DNA of 6,530 nt, taken from the NCBI GenBank assembly GCA_946479035.1, contig CAMLDW010000074.1, forward strand, positions 1-6,530, read 5' to 3'. The position numbers and the translations under genes were made by a program. Source of the stretch: an uncultured Chthonomonadaceae bacterium. GTDB lineage: Bacteria > Armatimonadota > Fimbriimonadia > Fimbriimonadales > Fimbriimonadaceae. Of the stretch, positions 1 to 5,789 are shown one piece after another. The notes beneath the pieces were generated by a model, which had not been told where the DNA came from, made no database searches, and saw nothing but the letters and a program-made list of their open reading frames with translations. Numbering within the stretch: position 1 is the first letter of the stretch; every line of letters begins with the position of its first letter.

Positions 1-11
1 ACCGTGGAGCG

Positions 12-599
12 TCAGCGGACGGTGAACCAGACTTGCGCCTTGTCGCCGTCATAGGCGCCGCGACAGTAGAACGACTCTCCAAGCCATCCGTTCACGTCGC
101 CGGAGATCCGGTGCGACCAAGGATAGTACGTGAAGATCACGTCCTTCTTGTTGTGGCCGCGGCTGATGTCGGCATGGTCGTCGCCGCCAAAGAGCCCGCC
201 GTCCTCGTCCATCAGACGGATCTTGACGCGCACTAGCTTCGCGTCGCGCGGAAGCGGGATCTCCCAACGCGGCCTGCCGTCGTCCTTGGCCATGATGCGC
301 GTCTTGTACTGGATGTCGTTCACAGTGACGATCGCGTAGAAGTCCGCGCGGTCAGGGCTCAAGAAGTCACCGCCGTCGAGGTTGTCAATCGCCTTGACGC
401 GGTCGATCACGATCATCGGCGACTTCGCGCCGCCCAATACCTCCATCGGTAGCGGCGGCAGGTCCGGGTACGCCGGATTGTAGGTCGGTGCTACAGGACC
501 TGTTCCCATAGCGGTTGCAATTGCTAAGGTCATAGTCGTTGTCAGCATGGTTTTTCTGACGAGGCGCGGTGCGCGCACTGTTCCTGGTCCCATGTGCAT
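12..599 (-). CDS. putative secreted protein with C2-like beta domain, function unknown
   Basis: 195 residues, not a family I can name. The N-terminus looks like a Sec signal peptide: basic residues R10, R12, R15 and K16, then a hydrophobic Thr/Ala/Met-rich stretch at about 18-36, then a Pro-rich linker (about 37-52). Residues 61-195 read as one beta-rich domain. It begins with alternating hydrophobic strands and has acidic clusters around 72-86 (D72, D75, D78, D83, D86) and 129-145 (D-E-D-G-G, G-G-D-D-H-A-D), spaced like the calcium-binding loops of C2 domains. I infer an extracytoplasmic, possibly calcium-binding protein. I chose the first Met because a GGGGAG Shine-Dalgarno lies 10 nt upstream (610-615) and because starting at Met18 would remove the basic n-region. 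The gene is divergent from the CBS gene, and a terminator-like hairpin sits in its leader. The CDS is confident; the C2 assignment is tentative. Confidence 0.75.
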   Translation of the reverse strand: MHMGPGTVRAPRLVRKTMLTTTMTLAIATAMGTGPVAPTYNPAYPDLPPLPMEVLGGAKSPMIVIDRVKAIDNLDGGDFLSPDRADFYAIVTVNDIQYKTRIMAKDDGRPRWEIPLPRDAKLVRVKIRLMDEDGGLFGGDDHADISRGHNKKDVIFTYYPWSHRISGDVNGWLGESFYCRGAYDGDKAQVWFTVR

Positions 600-631
600 A
601 ACTTCTGCGCTCCCCAGCCTGTTTCAACCAG

Positions 632-681
632 AAAAAAGGTCCCAGCCGAACGCCCTCGAGGCTCGGATCGGGCGTGGGACC
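632..681 (-). terminator. intrinsic terminator-like hairpin in the leader of the secreted-protein gene
   Basis: Read on the minus strand, GGTCCC+ACGCCC (681-676 and 655-650 partners) forms a stem of 12 pairs. Arms on the plus strand are 638-643/676-681 and 650-655/670-675, with a 6-nt bulge (644-649) and a 14-nt loop. The stem is followed directly by six T (637-632). This is the form of a Rho-independent terminator, yet no minus-strand gene lies upstream because the next gene is divergent. It ends 32 nt before the ATG at 599, so it is either a leader attenuator or the end of a short untranslated RNA. Confidence 0.6.
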
Positions 682-762
682 AAAGGGCCCTGTGCAGAAC
701 GTCGCGCGGTTAAGACGCCGTCAAAAAGTTAGGCCGTTTCAGTACGACCGTGGAAGTCAAAC

Positions 763-1512
763 ATGAAAGTCAACACCATCATGACGACTGAGGTCGCCTT
801 CTGCAAAGGCAACACACGACTAGACGACGTGGCCCGCCTCATGGCAGACCACAACTGCAGTGCCATCCCCATCGTCGATGACGACAAGTCGCGCAAAGTC
901 ATCGGGATCCTCACCGACCGCGACATCGTCCGCCGCACGCTCGCACGGGGCAAGAACCCCGCAGGGCTCACTGCCGCCGCCTGCATGACCACGGACGTTT
1001 TCGTGGCGAAACAGGACAGCGAGATCGAGGAGTGCCTCCAGACGATGGAGAAGCACCACGTCCGCCGGCTCCCGATCATCGACGACAAGCGCGCCGTCTG
1101 CGGAATCGTCACGCTCTCCAACCTCGCCGAGTTCCTCCCTGCGCCCACCGTCGGAGAAGTGATCAAGGAGATCACCGAGCCGAACAGGAAGCACAACGGG
1201 CACACGGCCCCTTTCCCGCAAAAGACATCGTCGACTTCGACGAAATCGCAGAGCGGAGTTAGCACCCCCGCACTCCTTTCCGTCCAAGACATCCCGCACG
1301 AAGTGCGAAAGGAGCTCCCCGCGCCGGCGCAACAGCTCTACTTCGAAGCGTACAACAGCGCCGTGCAAGAGCTCAGGGACTCTTCCAAGTCTCTCAGTTC
1401 GCAGCAGGAGGCGGTCGGCGCCGCGACCAAGATCGCATGGTCCGCCGTCAAGCAGCAGTTCCAGAAGAAAGGCGACCACTGGGTGATCAAGGGCGCGCCC
1501 TCGCGCGGCTGA
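763..1512 (+). CDS. tandem CBS-domain protein with C-terminal ChaB-like domain
   Basis: 249 residues, probably cytosolic. CBS domain 1 spans about 1-62, with the typical M-T-T-E start, S-A-I-P-I-V core and G-I-L-T-D-R-D-I-V end. CBS domain 2 spans about 72-126 (M-T-T-D-V, R-R-L-P-I-I-D, G-I-V-T-L-S-N-L). CBS pairs (Bateman modules) usually bind adenine nucleotides and sense energy state. A polar Ser/Thr/Lys linker (about 141-172) leads to residues 174-245, which match ChaB: D-I-P-x-E-V-R-K-E-L-P near the start, A-Q-Q-L-Y-F-E-A-Y-N-S-A in the middle, and A-A-T-K-I-A-W-S-A-V-K-x-x-F then H-W-V at the end. ChaB is a small protein linked by name to the ChaA cation antiporter; its biochemical role is poorly defined. 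A GGAAG sequence 6 nt before the ATG is a plausible ribosome binding site. The gene stands alone with its own terminator. Both domain calls are confident; the biological role is unknown. Confidence 0.9.
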   Translation: MKVNTIMTTEVAFCKGNTRLDDVARLMADHNCSAIPIVDDDKSRKVIGILTDRDIVRRTLARGKNPAGLTAAACMTTDVFVAKQDSEIEECLQTMEKHHVRRLPIIDDKRAVCGIVTLSNLAEFLPAPTVGEVIKEITEPNRKHNGHTAPFPQKTSSTSTKSQSGVSTPALLSVQDIPHEVRKELPAPAQQLYFEAYNSAVQELRDSSKSLSSQQEAVGAATKIAWSAVKQQFQKKGDHWVIKGAPSRG

Positions 1513-1527
1513 AACGCCGCGCTTTTT
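1503..1527 (+). terminator. Rho-independent terminator of the CBS-ChaB gene
   Basis: A perfect 7-bp GC stem, GCGCGGC (1503-1509) with GCCGCGC (1516-1522), closes a 6-nt loop TGAAAC and is followed by TTTTT (1523-1527). The loop contains the TGA stop codon (1510-1512), so the 5' arm is also the last codons of the gene. Confidence 0.85.
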
Positions 1528-1546
1528 GTTGGCCCAGCGCACGTTT

Positions 1547-1584
1547 GCGTCCCCTCTCTCTTCGTAAAAGGGAGAGCGGGGCGC
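1547..1584. repeat. imperfect inverted repeat between convergent genes
   Basis: The arms GCG-t-CCCC-t-CTCTC (1547-1560 region) and GAGAG-c-GGGG-CGC (1572-1584) pair over about 12 bp with a single bulge and a T/C mismatch. On the plus strand the 3' arm is followed by TTTCTG, a weak T-tract, so it may be a backup terminator for the CBS gene. On the minus strand no T-tract follows. It lies between the 3' ends of convergent genes. It could also be a dispersed intergenic repeat, which one copy cannot show. Confidence 0.5.
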
Positions 1585-1629
1585 TTTCTGCGGACCCCTA
1601 CCGCTATTGAGGCTTGTCTGCCGGCGCGC

Positions 1630-2151
1630 TCAGTGCGCGCTCGGCGCGGAGATCGGGCCGTACCTCGCGTTCCGCTTGTACGCCCAGAAAAGGTAGTCGG
1701 TGTTCTCAGTCTGGCCGCCCAGCTCTTCGACGAGCAGCGCGATCTGCCCGCGGTGGTAAAAGGCGTGCCCCACGAGCTGCACGATCTGCCCCTCGATGCT
1801 CCATCGGAACTGCGTCCTGCCGTCCGAACCGAGGAACTCGAACTCTTTGGCCAGGTCCGCTTCGGTGGTGCGCGCCAGATACGCAGTCCACTCCTTCTCC
1901 ACTTTCGCATACCTCGCGCGCAGCGCCTCGGCGGCGTGCCCCTCCGGCCACCAGTCCTTCTGCGCATTGCCGCCGTGCGCCATCCGGTCGAGCCAGTTCT
2001 CGCGGCACACCGCGAGGTGGTGCGCCAGCTGCACCGCGCGAGCAAACCGCTCGTCACTCCGGTTCGCCCCTGGCACTGACTCGACCATCGCGAGCATCCT
2101 GTCGTTGCAGTCGCGCTCGTGCTCGTACCACTCTCGATATCGCTCGATCAT
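1630..2151 (-). CDS. DinB/YfiT-like (DinB superfamily) putative metal-dependent protein
   Basis: 173 residues, the usual length for the DinB-like four-helix bundle family. Family proteins bind a divalent metal through three His residues, and several members are thiol-dependent transferases; many have no known substrate. The first metal-ligand helix is L-A-H-H-L-A-V-C-R-E-N-W-L-D-R-M with H44/H45. The second motif is V-G-H-A-F-Y-H-R-G-Q-I with H129 and H133, the hallmark H-xxx-H-R-G-Q. This resembles the branch found in DinB/DUF664-type proteins. The frame stays open upstream to 2391, but that part overlaps rarA and is Arg-rich noise. I chose the Met at 2151 because family similarity begins there and a -10-like hexamer lies just upstream. 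There is no Shine-Dalgarno. It has its own promoter candidate and lies 121 nt downstream of rarA. The specific enzyme activity cannot be told. Confidence 0.88.
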   Translation of the reverse strand: MIERYREWYEHERDCNDRMLAMVESVPGANRSDERFARAVQLAHHLAVCRENWLDRMAHGGNAQKDWWPEGHAAEALRARYAKVEKEWTAYLARTTEADLAKEFEFLGSDGRTQFRWSIEGQIVQLVGHAFYHRGQIALLVEELGGQTENTDYLFWAYKRNARYGPISAPSAH

Positions 2152-2164
2152 GTTGCAGATTATG
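2149..2164 (-). promoter_or_regulatory. -10-like element placing the DinB-like start at or near +1 (leaderless)
   Basis: On the minus strand CATAAT (2164-2159) is followed by 7 nt and then the ATG (2151-2149). A transcript starting about 7 nt after the -10 would begin at the start codon. No purine-rich Shine-Dalgarno is visible and no good -35 lies 16-18 nt upstream, so this rests on the -10 and its spacing alone. Confidence 0.4.
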
Positions 2165-2272
2165 GCCGCGCGCCCCGGTCTGTGAGCTCCGTTAGACAAA
2201 CCCTGATCGCGGCAGACCGTGCGGTGCGGGGGCCCAGCGGGCTGAAATCCTATAGCCCTCGGTGAATTGCGT
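2152..2272. other. intergenic region between rarA and the DinB-like gene
   Basis: These 121 nt hold a short 5-bp hairpin just after the rarA stop (GGGCT 2239-2243 with AGCCC 2254-2258), with no T-tract, and a 6-bp repeat GGTCTG/CAGACC (2177-2182, 2213-2218). Neither is a convincing terminator, so rarA transcription may continue into the next gene. Confidence 0.4.
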
Positions 2273-3580
2273 TCAAGCCTTCCCTCGCCCTTCTTTCCGC
2301 TCCTTGATCTTCTTCTCATACCCCCGCTCGCTCGGGTCGTAGTACGGCACCGAAAGGTCCGCATCATCGGGCAAGTACGACTTCGCCACATACGCGCCCG
2401 GAAAGTCGTGCGGGTACTCGTACCCCTCGCTGTGCCCCATCTCCTTCAGCCCAGAGTGCGGCGCGTTTCGCAAGTGCATCGGCACAGGCTGCACCGGTTT
2501 CTCCTTCACGTCCGCCAGCGCGCCCTCGATCGCCAAGTACGCTTTGTTCGACTTCGGCGACTCCGCCAAGAATGTCACCACTTGGCTCAGCACGATCCGC
2601 GCCTCCGGCATCCCGATCCGTTCCACCGCAGCCAGCGCCGCGACAGCCAACGTCAGCGCCATAGGCTCCGCGTTTCCGATGTCCTCGCTCGCCAGAACGA
2701 TCATGCGCCGCACGATGAAGCGAGGATCCTCGCCCGCCTCCAGCATCCGCGCCATGTAGTGCAGCGCCGCGTCCGAGTCGGAACCGCGAACCGACTTGAT
2801 GAACGCGCTGATCGTGTCGTAGTGGTAGTCGCCCTGCCGGTCGTAGCGAACTGCCTTGCGCTGAAGCACCTGCTCGACGATCTCCAATGTGATCGACCCG
2901 CGCAATGGCGCGAGCAAGGACGCGCTCTCGAGCGCGTTCAGCGCCAATCTCGCGTCGCCGTTCGCCGTCGCGACCAGGTGGTGCAGAGCGTCGTCGCCGA
3001 TCGACAAGGACCGTGCGCCCAGCCCGCGCTCCTCGTCCGAGAGCGCGCGCCGCACGAGCGACTCGATGTCCGGTGCGGACAATGGCTGCATCGGCAGCAC
3101 GCGCGCGCGGGAAAGCAGCGCGTTGTTCAGGACGAAGAACGGGTTCTCCGTCGTCGCGCCCACCATCTGCAAAGTCCCGTCCTCCAAATACCCGAGCAGC
3201 GCGTCCTGCTGCGACTTGTTGAAGTGGTGCACCTCGTCCAGCAGCAGCACCGTCGGCCGCCCCTCGAAAGACAACCGGTCCCGCGCCGCCTGTGCGATCT
3301 TGCGCACGTCCGCGACTCCGGCGGTCACCGCGCTCGTCGCCTCCAGGTGCGCGCTCATGTGCCGCGCGATGATGTAGGCGAGCGTTGTCTTGCCGCACCC
3401 CGGCGGCGCCCACAGAACGACCGAGCCCAGCTTCCCCTCCTCGATCGCCTGCCGTACTGGCATCCCCGGCCCGAGCAGGTGCGACTGGCCCACGAACTCG
3501 TCGAGCGTGCGCGGGCGCATCCGCGAGGCGAGCGGCAGAACGCCTTTCGGCCCTTCGCTCGTAAAGAGGTCGCCCGCCAT
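2273..3580 (-). CDS. rarA: RarA/MgsA family AAA+ ATPase (replication-associated recombination protein A)
   Basis: 435 residues, close to the usual RarA length. RarA (MgsA; eukaryotic WRNIP1/Mgs1) is a tetrameric ATPase related to clamp-loader proteins. It acts at stalled forks, with SSB and DNA ends, in the cytoplasm. Seen here: the N-terminal L-A-x-R-M-R-P-R-T-L-D-E-F-V-G-Q box (17-32), Walker A A-P-P-G-C-G-K-T-T (58-66), Walker B V-L-L-L-D-E (111-116) followed by H-H-F-N-K-S-Q-Q-D-A-L-L, sensor 1 G-A-T-T-E-N-P (141-147) and the arginine finger in L-L-S-R (R158). The C-terminal part carries the MgsA tetramerisation signature (R-R-M-I-V-L-A-S-E-D-I-G-N-A, then P-K-S-N-K-A-Y, V-P-M-H-L-R-N-A, Y-x-Y-P-H-D). 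Cys62 replaces the common Thr in the P-loop, a mild change. It starts 9 nt after nusB with no clear Shine-Dalgarno and is the last gene of the operon. Confidence 0.96.
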   Translation of the reverse strand: MAGDLFTSEGPKGVLPLASRMRPRTLDEFVGQSHLLGPGMPVRQAIEEGKLGSVVLWAPPGCGKTTLAYIIARHMSAHLEATSAVTAGVADVRKIAQAARDRLSFEGRPTVLLLDEVHHFNKSQQDALLGYLEDGTLQMVGATTENPFFVLNNALLSRARVLPMQPLSAPDIESLVRRALSDEERGLGARSLSIGDDALHHLVATANGDARLALNALESASLLAPLRGSITLEIVEQVLQRKAVRYDRQGDYHYDTISAFIKSVRGSDSDAALHYMARMLEAGEDPRFIVRRMIVLASEDIGNAEPMALTLAVAALAAVERIGMPEARIVLSQVVTFLAESPKSNKAYLAIEGALADVKEKPVQPVPMHLRNAPHSGLKEMGHSEGYEYPHDFPGAYVAKSYLPDDADLSVPYYDPSERGYEKKIKERKEGRGKA

Positions 3581-3589
3581 GCCGCTATG

Positions 3590-4027
3590 CTACTTGGTCG
3601 CGGGATCCCACTCCCTTTTCGGCGAAACCTCTAGCACCTTCCCCAGCACCGCGTTGATGAACGGCCCGCTGTCCGCCGAACCGAAGCGCTTCGCCAGCTT
3701 CACGTACTCCGTGATCGTCACCTTCGGCGGAACCTCTTCGCACGACCACAGCTCGTACACCGCCATGCGCAACAGCAACCGATCGACCATTGCGAGACGC
3801 TCCGGCGTCCAACCGATCTTCAAGAACGGCGCGAACCGCGAGTCCAGTTCGACGACCGAAGTCATCGCCCCGGCCGCCAAAGAGCTCACAAATCCGGACG
3901 CCTCCGCCGTGAACGACTGCCGCACCAGCGCCTCCGCCACCGCCTCGTCGATCGGGCACCCGCCGCACACGCACTGGTACACGGCCTGGAACGCCGCTTC
4001 GCGAGCGGCGCGGCGCGACCGAACCAT
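3590..4027 (-). CDS. nusB: transcription antitermination protein NusB
   Basis: 145 residues, normal for NusB. NusB is a small all-helical RNA-binding protein that pairs with NusE (ribosomal S10) on boxA RNA to promote antitermination of rRNA transcription. Visible signatures: the N-terminal R-R-A-A-R-E-A-A-F-Q-A-V-Y-Q helix (4-17), W-T-P-E-R-L-A-M-V-D-R-L-L-L-R-M-A-V-Y-E-L (about 73-93), and V-T-I-T-E-Y-V-K-L-A-K-R-F-G followed by F-I-N-A-V-L-G-K-V near the C-terminus. The frame is open to an upstream Met at 4084. I chose the Met at 4027 because family similarity starts there and it sits one base after the accC stop (TGA-G-ATG), implying translational coupling. Asn in the common I-N-E-A motif is Thr here (I-T-E-Y). 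The call is firm. Confidence 0.95.
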   Translation of the reverse strand: MVRSRRAAREAAFQAVYQCVCGGCPIDEAVAEALVRQSFTAEASGFVSSLAAGAMTSVVELDSRFAPFLKIGWTPERLAMVDRLLLRMAVYELWSCEEVPPKVTITEYVKLAKRFGSADSGPFINAVLGKVLEVSPKREWDPATK

Positions 4028-4028
4028 C

Positions 4029-5405
4029 TCAGACGACGGCAAGGGCCTCTTCTTCCGGCGGGCCCGCCAAAAAGCGGCCCACAAACGCGGTGTCGACGTC
4101 GCCGCTCACAAACTCTTCGGAGGAACAAAGCCGCCGCAAGAACGGGATGTTCGTCTTTATGCCAGAAACGTGGAACTCGAGCAGCGCCGCCTGCAACCGC
4201 CGTACGCAGTCGGCGCGGTCATCGCCGTAAACGATTAGCTTCGCGATCATCGGGTCGTAGTAAGGCGAGACCGTAAGCCCCGCATAGACGTGCGTGTCCA
4301 ATCGCACGCCATTAAAGCCAGGCGGCTCCCAGCGCGTGATCTTGCCGCTGGAGGGGGCGAACTCCGCGTCCGGGTCCTGCGCCGTGATGCGCGCCTCGAT
4401 CGCGTGCCCCTTCAGCTTCACGTCCTTCTGCTCGAAGTCCAGCTCCTCGCCCGCAGCGATGCGCAACTGCCACTTCACCAGGTCCAGGCCCGTCACCTCT
4501 TCGGTCACCGGGTGCTCGACCTGGATGCGCGTGTTCATCTCCAAAAAGTAATATGAGCCCGCTTCGTCGTACAAGAACTCGACGGTCCCTGCGTTTGTAT
4601 AACCCACCGACTTCGCCACTCGCACGGCCGCCTCGCCCATGCTCTTGCGCGTCTTTGCGTCCAGTACGACCGACGGCGCCTCTTCCACGATCTTCTGGTG
4701 GCGCAAGTTCTGCACGCTGCACTCGCGCTCTCCCAAGTAGAAGAGGTTGCCGTGCTCGTCGCCCAGCACCTGCACTTCGATGTGCCTCGGCCTCACCACG
4801 AACTTCTCCACCAGCATCTCGCCCGAGCCGAACGATGCCTGCGCTTCCGCGACCGCCGTCTTCCAAAGCCCGCCGAGGTCCGCTGCGTTGTCCACGCGCC
4901 GGATCCCGCGCCCGCCGCCGCCCGCGACCGCCTTGAGCAGCACCGGGTAGCCGATGTCCGCCGCGACCTTCGCCGCCTCCGTCTCGTTGTCCACCTTTCC
5001 CACCGAGCCGGGCACGACCGGGCAGTCCGCGTCGATCGCCGCCTTCTTCGCCAGAGCCTTGTCGCCCATCGAGCGGATCGCCGCGACCGGCGGGCCGATG
5101 AACTTCACTCCCAGCCCTGCGAGCGCCTCGGCGAAGCTCGCGTTCTCGCTGAAGTAGCCATAGCCGGGGTGCAGAGCGTCCGCGCCGCTGATCTCTGCCG
5201 CCATCATCACGTTCGCCAGGTTTAGGTAGCTGTCCGCGTTCGATGCTTCGCCGATGCAGACCGCGCTCCCTGCCAGGTGGACGTGCCGGCTGTCCGCGTC
5301 CGCGCGCGAGTACACCGCCACGGTCTCGACCCCGAGCTCGTGGCACGCGCGGATCACGCGGCACGCGATCTCGCCGCGGTTGGCGATCAGCACTTTCTTG
5401 AACAT
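4029..5405 (-). CDS. accC: acetyl-CoA carboxylase biotin carboxylase subunit AccC, with unusual loop insertion
   Basis: 458 residues (E. coli AccC is 449). The family carboxylates biotin on BCCP with ATP and bicarbonate, the first step of malonyl-CoA synthesis for fatty acids. Seen: the N-terminal K-K-V-L-I-A-N-R-G-E-I-A (3-14), H-P-G-Y-G (79-83), M-G-D-K with K116, the Gly-rich ATP loop after K158 (A-G-G-G-G-R-G, 161-167), H208, H-Q-K (236-238), and E-M-N-T-R-I-Q-V-E-H-P (289-299) with the catalytic Glu/Arg residues. R339 (E. coli R338) is kept in E-A-R-I-T-A-Q-D-P, although that motif is usually E-C-R-I-N-A-E-D-P. The C-S-x-Q-R-R-H-Q-K loop reads C-S-V-Q-N-L-R-H-Q-K, one residue longer than normal. 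The frame is open further upstream; I chose the Met at 5405 because it matches the family N-terminus and overlaps the previous stop by one base (TGATG). Confidence 0.95.
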   Translation of the reverse strand: MFKKVLIANRGEIACRVIRACHELGVETVAVYSRADADSRHVHLAGSAVCIGEASNADSYLNLANVMMAAEISGADALHPGYGYFSENASFAEALAGLGVKFIGPPVAAIRSMGDKALAKKAAIDADCPVVPGSVGKVDNETEAAKVAADIGYPVLLKAVAGGGGRGIRRVDNAADLGGLWKTAVAEAQASFGSGEMLVEKFVVRPRHIEVQVLGDEHGNLFYLGERECSVQNLRHQKIVEEAPSVVLDAKTRKSMGEAAVRVAKSVGYTNAGTVEFLYDEAGSYYFLEMNTRIQVEHPVTEEVTGLDLVKWQLRIAAGEELDFEQKDVKLKGHAIEARITAQDPDAEFAPSSGKITRWEPPGFNGVRLDTHVYAGLTVSPYYDPMIAKLIVYGDDRADCVRRLQAALLEFHVSGIKTNIPFLRRLCSSEEFVSGDVDTAFVGRFLAGPPEEEALAVV

Positions 5406-5788
5406 CAGTACTTCTCGTGGCCCGGGTGCGTGCACTTGACCTTGCCGGTCGCCGGGTCGTAATCGTATCGCTCGTGCCCGATCGGGCACTCGTAGAACTT
5501 TGCACCGAGGCTCGTCTCCTCCAGCTTCGCTGGGAAGGTCCCCTCGACAGGGTCCGCGTGGATCTCGATCGACTGCCGGAGCTGTGAGAGCTGCGTCATG
5601 CACTCATAGTCCAATGCCCTGTACTTCGCGCGGCCGATCGTCGTTTCACCCATTTGGTCAGGGCGCTTGTTCTCGCTCTTGCCGAAGAGCCCGAAACCGC
5701 CCGTCACGAAGAACACGATCGCGATGACGACGATCAGCATCGCCGCCAACACCCCGACCAAACCTTCGCCAGACCTGCGCGTCCTCAT
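5405..5788 (-). CDS. pseudopilin-like membrane-anchored protein, function unknown
   Basis: 127 residues. An N-terminal basic segment (R2, R4, R5) is followed by one hydrophobic helix (about 9-30) and then an extracytoplasmic domain. The layout resembles type II secretion/type IV pilus pseudopilins: G-E-G-L-V-G-V-L-A-A aligns with the G-F-T-L-I-E-V-L class III signal, but the conserved Glu at +5 is Gly. After the helix comes Q-L-S-Q-L-R-Q-S-I-E-I-H-A-D and G-T-F-P-A-K-L-E, typical of the pseudopilin core. The C-terminal C-P-I-G-H-E-R-Y-D-Y then C-T-H-P-G-H (C101, H105, C119, H121, H124) could form a disulfide or bind a metal. The ATG lies one base after the accB-like stop, and a GAGG sequence 7 nt upstream is a good ribosome binding site. 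Why such a gene sits inside an acc operon is not clear. The membrane call is firm; the pilin relation is probable. Confidence 0.82.
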   Translation of the reverse strand: MRTRRSGEGLVGVLAAMLIVVIAIVFFVTGGFGLFGKSENKRPDQMGETTIGRAKYRALDYECMTQLSQLRQSIEIHADPVEGTFPAKLEETSLGAKFYECPIGHERYDYDPATGKVKCTHPGHEKY

Positions 5789-5789
5789 C

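Noticed and set aside
820..1542. Minus-strand open frame of 240 codons opposite the CBS gene
   Set aside because: It mirrors the CBS-ChaB coding sequence and looks like a GC-rich shadow; the plus frame has clear domains.
2177..2218. GGTCTG/CAGACC inverted repeat upstream of the DinB-like gene
   Set aside because: Only 6 bp with a 30-nt loop, expected by chance in this base composition.
2152..2391. N-terminal extension of the DinB-like protein from a Met at 2391
   Set aside because: It overlaps rarA and reads as Arg-rich non-family sequence; similarity starts at 2151.
3578..3589. TAGCAT 6 nt before rarA ATG as a third leaderless promoter
   Set aside because: It matches the -10 at only four of six positions, includes the nusB stop, has no -35, and rarA is already served by the operon.
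2267..3634. Plus-strand open frame of 455 codons opposite rarA
   Set aside because: Its product is Arg/His/Val-rich low-complexity typical of the antisense of a high-GC gene, and rarA on the other strand has every family motif.
4028..4084. NusB start at the upstream Met 4084
   Set aside because: The extra 19 residues overlap accC and are not part of NusB; Met 4027 fits the family and sits one base after the accC stop.
3390..4238. Plus-strand open frame of 282 codons across rarA, nusB and accC
   Set aside because: It is antisense to three well-identified genes and has no recognisable domain.
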